From NCBI RefSeq assembly GCF_003013715.1, contig NC_072818.1, forward strand, positions 372,001-436,000: a DNA stretch of 64,000 bases, given 5' to 3'. The notes beneath the pieces are model-generated. The model saw nothing but the letters and a program-made list of their open reading frames with translations, had not been told where the DNA came from and searched no databases. Shown here in pieces: positions 29,319 through 38,700 of this stretch (the first letter of the stretch is position 1; the number at the start of each line of letters is the position of its first letter). Source of the DNA: Candidozyma auris. Taxonomy: Eukaryota > Ascomycota > Pichiomycetes > Serinales > Metschnikowiaceae. The position numbers and the translations under genes were made by a program.

Positions 29319-29988
29319 ATGATCTCTGCTACGCTTCGTTCTGCCTTGAGGGCCAATGTTCCACGCACTGTCGCCAGAAGCGCCAGACCCTCCTTTGCCA
29401 TGAGCCCTCTCAAGATGACCTCCGTGAGAATGTACTCTGAGCACCACGAGGAGACATTTGAGGAGTTCACCGCCAGGTATGTTCCAAAAATTTGAAGAGC
29501 CTTAATACGTGAAGTTGGTGATTTGAACAATTTTAGCCGAATCTTGTGTTCAACCGTACTTTGCTGAACAAGTGCTATAACAGCTGAAAAATCCTTTAGC
29601 TAGATATGAGCCTACTTCAGCCGGCTCAGCTAGATTCACTTCAAACTTCAGCACACTTTCATTACCTAATTCACCGTCATTTAATCAACATTATACTAAC
29701 AGCAGATACGAGAAGGAATTTGAGGAGGCTTACGACTTGTTTGAGGTTCAGAGAATCTTGAACAACTCTTTCTCTTACGATTTGGTTCCAGCACCATCGG
29801 TGATCCAGAAGGCCCTTGAGGCTTGCAGAAGGGTCAACGACTACCCTACTGCCGTGAGAACGTTTGAGGCCTTGAAGCACAAGGTGGAGAATAAGGAACA
29901 ATATCAGGCCTACTTGGATGAGTTGAAGGAGACCAGAGAAGAATTGGGCATCGACTTGAAAGAAGAATTGTATGCTGACGAGGCTTAA
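29319..29988 (+). CDS. COX6: COX6, cytochrome c oxidase subunit VI, two exons
   Basis: Cox6 (Cox5a in mammals) is a nuclear-encoded subunit of respiratory complex IV. Exons are 29319-29476 and 29706-29988, giving 146 residues (S. cerevisiae 148). Exon 1 encodes a basic mitochondrial presequence and ETFEEFTAR; exon 2 continues YEKEFEEAYDLFEVQRILNN, then APSVIQKALEACRRVND and AYLDELKETREELGI. All are conserved family blocks, and the splice join restores the unbroken ARYEKEF motif. A second AG acceptor 3 nt upstream would insert a Ser and is less likely. The ATG at 29319 is internal to a longer accidental frame. A CCAAT box lies upstream. Confidence 0.95.
29477..29705 (+). other. spliceosomal intron in COX6
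   Basis: This 229-nt intron has donor GTATGT at 29477-29482, perfect branch point TACTAAC at 29694-29700 and acceptor CAG ending at 29705. The branch A lies 6 nt from the acceptor G. Confidence 0.9.
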
Positions 29989-30661
29989 TTCAGATCCGCT
30001 GAAACCCACCTAGAATGAATCAAAGGCGGCGGTGACTATCACCCGCCTATATTAGCATTGTGCAATAGATATAACAAAAATGATCTATTTGTGATTTTCA
30101 TCACGATGTCCACAATTACAATGGCAGTTGTGATGCGTAAGTTTTGTAAATGTGTCCGTTTGGTTTTCATGGCAAATCCACCAATAGTATTGTTCGCATT
30201 ATGAGAGGTGAATGCCTGTAGTGATTTTGCTACGAAGATGAAGCGATTGTTTGCGAACATACGTGAGATACTTTGATTCTTTCAAAATAACTGAAAATCG
30301 GGGCATAAACGCTTATTCATGGTCACTGGCACGGCCCCTCTACTGATTCTGAACGCTTCTTTATGTCTCACGACCTCTTCAGTTAGCGAGTGCACCAAGA
30401 AAACAAGCTCAAGGTGGAAGTTGCAAGATCTTAATTTCCTTAATAGTAATTTAACTAAGTTTAGTATTAATTTTTAAATTTCAGTAGTTTAATAGACTCT
30501 AGTAGAATTGCTTTCGAACTCCATCCTGCACATTACATACAACATCAACACTATCACTTACAAAACGCCTTCCGTTCACTATTCGTGCTGTTTCTTCTTT
30601 AACTTCAACCGTTTTTTCATCAACGACTCTCAATTCTGCATCTCCACACATTTCTAATCTG
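29989..30661. other. intergenic region between COX6 and MGR1
   Basis: About 670 bp, AT-rich near 30430-30490. It should hold the COX6 terminator and MGR1 promoter. No gene or repeat seen. Confidence 0.55.
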
Positions 30662-31726
30662 ATGTTAACATCGTGGTTCAGGGCCCAGATCAATTCTCGT
30701 TTCCCACAACAATGTGATCAAGAATCTGCGAAAGTGCCATGTCCAGAGTCCCCCAAGCTTCCTGCTGGAATGAGCCAAGAGGGAATTGGTAAAGACAGAA
30801 TCATTGAGGGCGATCTGGAGGAAAACGAAGATGTCTCGCTTCTGGATCTTTTCCCTACAAATCCGAGTGTAGCACTCCATCATTTGACGCCTATTTTGCC
30901 TGCTGCAGACAATAAGGCAGCTTTAGCATGTGTCATTTCTTTGCAAGCTCTCTTCGGGCTCACACTTTTGTGTCGAAGAATCCCCAAGTTTGGAGAACTG
31001 GCTTTCAGGACATACTCCACAATGGCGGCTCGCAAGATTACGGGCCTGCTCTTAGTGACTTCTTCTGCCATTGAAAGTCTTCGATTTCCGCTCCCATATG
31101 ACCCGTGGGTTGAGGAGGCTCGTGAATGGCGTAACTGGGCCATTCGTAATGGAGACAATCCAAGTTGGTGGTTTGGCGCCATTGAGTGGTATGAGCCAAT
31201 GTCATACGGCTACTGGATTGAGCTTTTAAGAAGGAGATTAGATAACGAAAGGCTCGCAAAGAAAAGGGAAGCGCGTCTGGAGCAAGATGAAATACGTAAA
31301 TTTAATATTTCGTTAAACCCAGACGGAACAGGGAAAGATGTTGAGTTCAAGTTTGCGTTGCCTTCTTGGAGCCACCAGCATCAGTTTTATCCAGAGCTCA
31401 AGCTTAATAACAGAGCTAATTTTACAGAACTCTTAAACGGCCCATTGAAAGACGTCAATGAGTTGAATAAGGCTGAACGCATTGATGCTGCACTTGAACA
31501 AGATATAAAGCAGAAGAAGGAGAAAGGGGCCTCCGAGTTCGACTTCGACGAACCAGAAATGATCCATCTTCCTGTAGGCATTACAAAGAAAAAATGGGAG
31601 TCTGACGATAACTTGTTCACTCTGGCATGGACTCGCTGTGAGCCTTGGTGGGAGTTAGCACAAGGATTGAGCATGGAGGTCAGACTAGTACCTAGCAGCA
31701 AGAATGTTGTGATCAGCGATGAATAA
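30662..31726 (+). CDS. MGR1: MGR1, adaptor subunit of the mitochondrial i-AAA protease
   Basis: Mgr1 binds Yme1 in the inner mitochondrial membrane and helps the i-AAA protease recognise substrates. The 354-residue protein shows the family pattern: LTPILPAADNKAALACVIS leading into TM1 (about residues 80-104), a second hydrophobic segment TGLLLVTSSAIESLRF followed by PYDPWVEEA, then WWFGAIEWYEPMSYGYW and a C-terminal AQGLSMEVRLVPSS. These align in order with S. cerevisiae Mgr1 as I recall it (LTPA/VPAPDN, KYDPW, WFGPLEYKPMSF, LSIKFIP). It is a little shorter than the ~417-residue yeast protein. The ATG at 30662 is supported by position only. It is convergent with the next gene, 26 bp away. Confidence 0.82.
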   Translation: MLTSWFRAQINSRFPQQCDQESAKVPCPESPKLPAGMSQEGIGKDRIIEGDLEENEDVSLLDLFPTNPSVALHHLTPILPAADNKAALACVISLQALFGLTLLCRRIPKFGELAFRTYSTMAARKITGLLLVTSSAIESLRFPLPYDPWVEEAREWRNWAIRNGDNPSWWFGAIEWYEPMSYGYWIELLRRRLDNERLAKKREARLEQDEIRKFNISLNPDGTGKDVEFKFALPSWSHQHQFYPELKLNNRANFTELLNGPLKDVNELNKAERIDAALEQDIKQKKEKGASEFDFDEPEMIHLPVGITKKKWESDDNLFTLAWTRCEPWWELAQGLSMEVRLVPSSKNVVISDE

Positions 31727-31752
31727 GGTATCTTTGGCGTTGTCTATTCTAT

Positions 31753-32925
31753 TTACACCTGCTGTTGAGGAGGCTGCTGAGGGGGCTCGATAAGCTCCTC
31801 GGCCCATTTGAGATTCTTTTGATCTCCCGCTCCCACTTGCGGCCTACGGAGTTTCTCCAAATGCATTCTCCAAATGATTTCTGCTGGATCCTGGTCAGGC
31901 TCGACCCACTCAAAGCCATCACCTCCGCTCATCCAGTAAGCTTGCATCTTCAAATCCTCAATGTTGTCCTTGGGCTCGAGCAAACGAACTTTCTTTCCAT
32001 CGCGATTGTACTTTGCAACTGGATTCCGACCTGTATCGAGAGAATCATCCTTTCTGCAAAGCTCTTGTATAAGACTGGGCGTATTTTCAAGGCCACCGTT
32101 GAGCCATAAGTCTGCTTGCATGATCCTGGCACACATGTTCATCTCATCTGCATGCTTATACCAATGGGTATAGAACGTGCCTTTTTGCCAGGTCAAAAAA
32201 TCGCCGCCAGCAGCACTCTTTTGACGGCCGAACTTGACGATGGTAACAAAGAAACTCGAATTCAATATATAGGTCAATATCATAGCATTAAGTGAACTCA
32301 AGTGTTTCCAAGTAGAAGAGAGCCAACCCCACTCAATGACCTGGTTTACTCCAACTTTCGAAAAAAAAGTAACAGCTATAGCTGTGGCTGCAAGCTTGTA
32401 GATGCCCTTCCGCATCTGTGAATCCTTCTGGGAAATGTAATTAGGGTGTCCTGTAGTTATATCAGTGATTTTCAAGGCATTCTGAAGGTCCCCGTCGAGC
32501 AAACTGTGACGAAATGGAATTAAAGCGGTTTCCCTGTCAACAGTTGCTTTTGGATTCCTCTCATAATAGTTTTGAAGAATTGAAACAGACCATTTGGGAG
32601 GAAGTTTTAGAAGTAGTATTTTGCGCAAAAGGTCTGAGGAGAAGTCAACTTTCTCATCTAGCAAAATGTGAGAAATCTCTTCCGAGAGCTTTTTGTTCAC
32701 AGGATCTGTCTCGAATTTGTCACTTTCGTGAACTGAGCTTTGAAAGTCTCTCAAGGCAGTCAATGCATTTAGAACATTTTCTTCAGATGGAGACTTCCTA
32801 AGATGCTGTTCTATCTTTGAAGCAAGGTCCGTGAAGGATGTTGGATAAAGAAATGGATTATTATGGAGACGGGATGAAATGCTCAAAGGCCTCAAGGGCA
32901 AAAGACCCAATCTCGGGAGAAGCAT
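31753..32925 (-). CDS. unrecognised mitochondrial-like membrane protein
   Basis: I do not recognise this 390-residue protein. The N-terminus (MLLPRLGLLPLRPLSISSRL) is Arg/Leu/Ser-rich without acids, a typical mitochondrial presequence. Two hydrophobic segments lie at about residues 176-195 and 210-230. Before them is a helical soluble domain (about 40-160) with KLPPKWSVSILQNYYERNP. After them come TWQKGTFYTHWYKHADEMNMCARIM (here spanning about 245-270) and a Trp-rich tail near WMSGGDGFEWVEPDQDP, ending in Pro/Gln. Such a layout suits an inner-membrane protein with a matrix tail, perhaps linked to mitochondrial gene expression, but that is inference. It is flanked by MGR1 (convergent) and a wall-protein gene. 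Confidence 0.8.
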   Translation of the reverse strand: MLLPRLGLLPLRPLSISSRLHNNPFLYPTSFTDLASKIEQHLRKSPSEENVLNALTALRDFQSSVHESDKFETDPVNKKLSEEISHILLDEKVDFSSDLLRKILLLKLPPKWSVSILQNYYERNPKATVDRETALIPFRHSLLDGDLQNALKITDITTGHPNYISQKDSQMRKGIYKLAATAIAVTFFSKVGVNQVIEWGWLSSTWKHLSSLNAMILTYILNSSFFVTIVKFGRQKSAAGGDFLTWQKGTFYTHWYKHADEMNMCARIMQADLWLNGGLENTPSLIQELCRKDDSLDTGRNPVAKYNRDGKKVRLLEPKDNIEDLKMQAYWMSGGDGFEWVEPDQDPAEIIWRMHLEKLRRPQVGAGDQKNLKWAEELIEPPQQPPQQQV

Positions 32926-33069
32926 TAGGGAGGCTAGAGAAGATGGTAGAGACGGCTGTAAGCTACCTAGGGCGCCTTTGATATCGCAGCGGGACTATCT
33001 GCAGTACGTCTACAACTTGCAACCAAGGAGTACAAGAAAACCGAGCGTATATTAACAAAAGTCAAGCTT

Positions 33070-33930
33070 TTAGATAGCATATCCGAGCAAAAAGAGGCCA
33101 GACGCAAGCCAAGAGAGCTGGGCGCCCGAGAAAGCGAGTGAGGGGGCTCCAGCAGCGAAGGAAGTGGAGGAGCTCGAGCCTGATCCAGACGATGATCCAG
33201 ATCCAGAGGCCTTTGGCGTGGCAGCAGCAGCCTGGGCTGGTTGAGAGGTTCTGGGTCTGTACGTGGTGATATAAGAGAGACCCGGAGGTGGAGGAGCCTG
33301 GGTTGCTCTGTCGGATCCAGTAGGGTCTGGAGGACCTGCATTACTAGTAACGGCAGCAGCTGGAGCGGTAGTAGGCGTGATAGTGCCTGTTTCAGCAGTT
33401 TGTGCAGCAGACCAAGCAACGAGGTCGGCTGAGTTCATGGTGTTGGTGATTTTCCAGACGGACAACTGGGAAGCGTTCATGGTGGAGGTATTGTCTGTTT
33501 TTGTTTTCGTTCCAGTGCCAGTAGTTGTTGGCGTAGTAGCCGCACCAGCAGCTGGAGTGGTGGCGGTAGTTGGGGTAGTAGCCTCTTTGGGTGTTGTGGC
33601 CGTTGTTGGCGTAGTGGCCGTGCCGGTTGTAGCAGTTCCTGTTGTAGCGGTGCCAGTTGTAGCGGTGCCAGTTGTAGCGGTGCCGGTTGTAGCGGTGCCG
33701 GTTGTAGCAGTATTGGTCGTTGGCGTTGTGGCTCCAGCAGCAGGGGTCGTAGCAGCCGTATCAGTCAAAGCAGCAGCCGTTGTAGGTGTATTGGTGGTTG
33801 CTGTAAGCACTTGAATTCCAGCTGGAGGCGCTGTAGTCTCTGTTGTTCTTTGGTTTCCGTTACCGATGGGAGCGATCCCCGGGTCAGCGGCCATTGCGGC
33901 AGCGATGTAAAGAATCCAGAGCATACTCAT
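33070..33930 (-). CDS. Thr/Ala-rich GPI-anchored cell-wall-type protein
   Basis: This 286-residue protein has a signal peptide (MSMLWILYIAAAMAA) and a C-terminal Ser/Gly-rich stretch followed by a hydrophobic tail (LSWLASGLFLLGYAI), the pattern of a GPI-anchored protein. Between them the sequence is dominated by Thr, Ala and Pro, suited to dense O-mannosylation. Six tandem TATTG units near residues 72-101 come from an exact 15-bp minisatellite. A small non-repetitive block (SQLSVWKITNTMNSADLVAW, then TAQTAETGT-like sequence) may be the functional core and is the best handle for homology. The ATG at 33930 is firm because it opens the signal peptide. A palindromic TCACGTGA lies about 134 bp upstream. 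Surface role is inferred from architecture. Confidence 0.85.
   Translation of the reverse strand: MSMLWILYIAAAMAADPGIAPIGNGNQRTTETTAPPAGIQVLTATTNTPTTAAALTDTAATTPAAGATTPTTNTATTGTATTGTATTGTATTGTATTGTATTGTATTPTTATTPKEATTPTTATTPAAGAATTPTTTGTGTKTKTDNTSTMNASQLSVWKITNTMNSADLVAWSAAQTAETGTITPTTAPAAAVTSNAGPPDPTGSDRATQAPPPPGLSYITTYRPRTSQPAQAAAATPKASGSGSSSGSGSSSSTSFAAGAPSLAFSGAQLSWLASGLFLLGYAI
33626..33715 (-). repeat. 15-bp minisatellite (six units) in the GPI-protein gene
   Basis: GTTGTAGC recurs exactly every 15 bp at 33626, 33641, 33656, 33671, 33686 and 33701 (plus-strand view). The unit encodes TATTG on the minus strand. Divergence is limited to third positions and the last copy edge, so copy number is likely variable between strains. 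Confidence 0.92.
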
Positions 33931-35718
33931 TTTTTGGTGATCTATCAGGAGTAGATAGCGAATGAACTAGATGTGTGTACTAGATAGTTGATGAGAGGAA
34001 GTTTAGGGATCGAAGAAGAACGAAAAGCCCGTTTGGCTTAAGGGCCGCGCCACGAGGCTTGGATCACGTGATACGACAGAGTGGGGCCGATTCCCAGTGT
34101 TCCAGACCTTCAAAGTGGTAGTGAAAATAAAATCAGTTTTAGTTTGTGTTTTGAGTTCCAAGTTATTTTGGTGTCTTGTAGAATCACCTCTGGTGTCCAT
34201 TTTTTGTGTAAATTGTGCGTGGAGGTTGTTGATTCGTAGGCCGCATACGATGCATCTACTCGTGTTTTGGGGGCTTGAATCGCGCCGCTTAAAAAGCAGG
34301 CTATTTACTGGAGGGAGCTTTTGGAGCAGTGAAAATGAAGAGAGAATGATTCACCAAACTTTTCTTGATTGTCGATGATTCAATCATTTGGGAGAAACTT
34401 CTGGACATATATACTGTAAAGGGATGCATTATGTAGATGTTTTGGTTAACTCTCTGGGGCTTCTCCAAAGAGTGGCCCTTAGATAATTGATCGATGCGTC
34501 GCTACAATGGCGATCGGCTACTAACTTTTTTTGACATCAAGTTTTTATAATCATCACAATGAAATAAGTATAAATGAAACTTACTGATGGTCCTATTCTG
34601 GTCTCTTTCTCACAAAAATATCCTGAAAATGTTGATACAATGAGACATACTTAATAGAGATACCAAAATCAACAAGAGGACTCATATTCTATACTATAAT
34701 TATGAATGTTGTTGCAGCATGTATTTAGCAATCTGTGCGTTCCGTATGGGCTCAGGGTTCCAGCTTTAGTCAATGATCTTCCTTGAGCTGGCAACATGTT
34801 CTCTGATAATAATGATCATCGCATGAATAGGCTCTAAGAAAAATCAATTGAGACTTTGACACTTTCGAATTCTTGCTTATGTGAAATCAATTGGCCTGGC
34901 TTCAACCGCTCAGTGTCTATCACGGCATCGATGCTTAAAAGAGGCGGATCATACATGTACTCTGTACTCGAGCAGAGTCCAACAGAACTTGTGTCTTGAC
35001 AAAACTTGAAGACTTGGAGAAGGAGAAGCCTGTCATTGCACATATTTCAAAAACAACAAAACCTCTATGTACTTCACTACCGCTAGTGCAGACTTAACGA
35101 TATATAATGCTTCATTGAGATCCTCCCGAGGTCCAGTCACGACAAGGTCATTTCTGAATTGTTTAATCGCAACATAAAGAAACAAATAATTCAAACGTAA
35201 AAGAGTCGAAATAGTGATGGGATAGCGTCGTAGTAAAAAATCAGTACATGACCATTTTGATGTAAAATGTAAAATCACAATGGCTTCTCAGCACCACGTA
35301 AGTACAACCTTGACAATTACATAAATTCCAAAGGGAATAGATTTCAGAAAAGACGATTTCGTCATCCATAATTGTTTTTTTGTTTCTCAGTACTGTGAAC
35401 ATTTCTAAATGGGTTTGTAAAATGGCTGCGAAAATACTACTTTAAATCACAAGCACTAAGTGCTTATATATGGATGCACACTATAAAGACCAAAGAAAGT
35501 AACATATAGAAATAATATTCTGTCAAGTCAAACATTGGAGCATGGTATTTAAGACTATTTTCTCATTTCTCATTTGTTCTTTGTTCCATTTTCTCTCACT
35601 AGTTACCTACCGAGGAATCGCGATCTACATACCGAAAATTGCATTTAGAAAACTTCGAACTTTCACACAAGACTCTGCCACAACTCACCTTCAGAAAGAG
35701 CTCACCTAAAACTTTCTG
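33931..35718. other. long intergenic region upstream of SFB3
   Basis: About 1.8 kb of divergent promoter space between the GPI-protein gene and SFB3. TCACGTGA occurs at 34064-34071. Minus-strand frames 35278-35033 and 35043-34834 abut in different phases but lack ATG starts and any family match. I see no RNA gene. Confidence 0.45.
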
Positions 35719-35937
35719 ATGGCCACGCCCGAGGAACTTGCATCTGAAATCCAAAATGTCTCACTAGACGGCAAAAAAAAGAAAAGACCCCAAAGGGCAT
35801 TCTTCGATGTGAATCAAGTGAATCAACAAGCACAAGCATCTTTTGCGCCAGTAGCTCCTCCACCACCACAATTCGAAGGACATGATGAATTTGCGACCCA
35901 GCAGTCTCAGCGGTACCCTGCCCATGCTTTTCAGCAA

Positions 35938-35969
<32 letters not shown>

Positions 35970-38694
35970 CTTCGACAATTCAGCCCAGTTTGGGCCAAAC
36001 ACCATCACCCCTGCTCAGCCAAGAACCGAGTACCTGAACATGTTGAACGCCAATGAGCCACTACATGAAACACAGTTCGATGTTCTGGGAACTCCTCATA
36101 CTCCAAGTTCTGACTCCCCTTTGTCTCTATGCAAAGCTCGTCATGATCACGAAACTGAGTACACCACTTTGCTATACGACCAAGAAGGCAATTGCATTGG
36201 TACTAAGCCCTTCCTTTCGTTTGAAAACGTTGTCCCTCCATTTGCTGGAACACAATACTTTGCTGTGGATCAGTCTACAGCTACGCCGAAGCATATGCGC
36301 TCCACCTTCTACAATGTTCCTGAGCTGGAGCAATTACGGAAGGCTACGAGACTACCCATGGCAGTGACCATCCGTCCTTTTGCTCCGCAGCTAACCTCGG
36401 AAGAGCCCATTCCAACAGTGGACATGTCTCGTTTGGGGCAGGAACTGGGTGTGGATCCCGAGGATATCGGCCCTCCTCGTTGTCGAAGATGTAGAACATA
36501 TATTAACCCTTTTATGGTGCACAACATCCAAGGCAGGTTTGTGTGCAATATATGTCAGTTCCCCAACAACTTGTTGCCGCATGAATATGTTGCTCCAGTC
36601 GATCTGTACGGACAGCGAGTCGACAGAGGTCACAGACCAGAGTTGCGTCTCGGTGTCTACGATCTCATAGTACCGGACTACTACAACGTTGGCGGTGCCG
36701 AAAAAACGCCCGAGCCATTGCATCATGTCTTCTTGGTCGATATCTGCCAGCATAGCATAAATAAGCAGTTGAATATGTTGGTTGCTGACGCTATTCGTGC
36801 AACCCTCTTTGACTACGACGAACAGAGTGCTGGTCAGGAACGCCGCCCACAGAAGTTTGCCATCATTATGTTCGACAAAGCCACCCATTTCTTCAACTTG
36901 TCTCCATCGTTAGAGGCTACTCATATTTATATCTCCGGTGATTTGGATGATCCATTTGTGCCGTTTTATGATGGCCTATTCGCTGATCCTGAAGAAAGTG
37001 GGATGGTTATTGAAGATGCCCTCCACAACTTAGAGTCTTTAGGTTCAGGCAAAACTCTCCACGACCCAGAGCCTTGCTTTGCTGTCGCTCTTAGAGCTGC
37101 TGCTATGGCTCTTGATGCAGTTGGAGGAGGTAAGATCATTGCAATCTTATCTACTTTACCATCCTGGGGACCTGGTGGGTCAAAATTGAAGCTGAACAAC
37201 ACTGTCGGTAGAAACCCAACCGCAGATGTTGAGAAAAGACTCTATTCAGTTGACAATGAATATTATAAGCTTTTGGCCAAGGACATGATAGCACAAAATG
37301 TTGGTTTAGATGTTTTTGCGGTGTCTCAGACTCCTGTCGATGTCTCGAATATCGGCTGGTTAGCGTCGGTGACAGGCGGTAAAATGGTAAAATGGAGTGA
37401 GTTCGATTTTGAGAGAGATAGTCGTGCACTTACAGCCCAGATTGTTCGGTCTGTTGAATCATCACGAGGCTATCAGGGTCAGCTTAAGCTCCGTTGCTCG
37501 AATGGCCTTCAAGTTGCTCAGTACTATGGCTTTCCCAGTTCCGAAGGAGGTATCATCGGTCTAGTCAACTCCACACTGGATCCTATCATTCCCATTCTCA
37601 ATGAAGATCAGACCTTTACCATACTTCTTGAGTATGATGGAACATTGAATACCAAATATGATTGTCATTTGCAGGCAGCTTTGCTATACACCGATCCTCA
37701 AGGTGTTAGAAAGGTTCGTGTCATGAATCTAGTGTGTGCTGTGAGTGAACGTCTCGAGGACGTGTTCAATTTTGTGGATCAGGATGGTGTTGTTGCTGCC
37801 CTTGTCAGAGATACATTATCCTTTGTTGGTAAAGAGCTGATTGTCGAATTGAGAAGCTCCATTAGTAGTAAGCTTGTCGATGTGTACGCCCAGTACAGGA
37901 GAATGGAGGAAACTAGTCATAACAGTTCCCGTTCGCTAACCAACAAGCTCATCTTTCCTGACTCGTTAAGACATATGCCTTTATTTATTATGGCCCTTAC
38001 CAAATCAAAGGCTCTCCGGGACTCATCAAAATCTGATATCGATGAACGCTTGGTCGATGTTTACAGTATGTTGAACATGCCTTTGGATAGACTTGTATAT
38101 CATCTCTATCCAGCGTTGGCAGAGTTGCACTCTTTTACAGATGATGATTGTATGCCTATTGAGGCAGGAGAGAAGGATTCTTTCATTAAATTGCCTGAGT
38201 TTTTGCCATTAACGGCACAGTCTTTGGCTCCAAGTGCCTACATTCTTTGTGATGGTACCACGGTATACGTAAGAGTTCACCCCGAAACAAACGCACAGCT
38301 TTTGGCAGATTTGTTTGGTGATCATATAAAAGGAGTTAATGATCTCGATCTCAAGATGGATTCTTTGCCAGAGCTTCCCACTCATATATCAGAGCAAGCT
38401 CGAAATCTCGTGCAATTTTTTCAAAAAAATATTATCGGCACTTCCTCCATTGGGCACTTTGCCATTCAGTTGGTTGTGGATGGCGTAGGAGGGCCAATCC
38501 CGCAATTCTATGAGGCGCTTATCGAGGACCTGCTTCCAGCTAAGATTGCAAGTGCTTCCACTAATTACGCTAACTTCCTCACATCATTGCATAAAGCAGT
38601 TACAGTAAAGGTCGATTCTGAAAAAGCAGCCAAGAAAAACGACCGCCACGCGCTTAGCGATACCAGCACTTTCACTCTGTTGCTTCATTTTTGA
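35719..38694 (+). CDS. SFB3: SEC24-family COPII cargo-binding subunit, SFB3/LST1-like
   Basis: Sec24 proteins pair with Sec23 in the inner COPII coat and select cargo at ER exit sites. The 991-residue protein has a disordered N-terminus with a CAG-encoded poly-Gln (about residues 72-84), a zinc finger CRRC...CNIC at about 254-282, then the trunk (HHVFLVDICQHSINKQLN; GDLDDPFVPFYDG), beta-sandwich, helical and gelsolin-like domains. Features after the finger (QRVDRGHRPELRLGVYD) resemble the Sfb3/Lst1-SEC24C/D branch rather than Sec24 itself, so I name it SFB3; assignment within the family is moderate. In S. cerevisiae Lst1 favours large cargo such as Pma1. The ATG at 35719 is the first in frame. 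Its stop lies 6 bp from the convergent SHE4 stop. Confidence 0.82.
35932..35968 (+). repeat. CAG/CAA trinucleotide repeat encoding poly-Gln
   Basis: A run of mostly CAG codons near the N-terminus of the SEC24-family protein encodes about 12 Gln. Confidence 0.9.
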
Positions 38695-38700
38695 TCACAT

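Noticed and set aside
34834..35278. Two abutting minus-strand frames that could form one broken ~150-codon gene
   Set aside because: No ATG start in the upstream frame, no splice signals at the junction and no family match.
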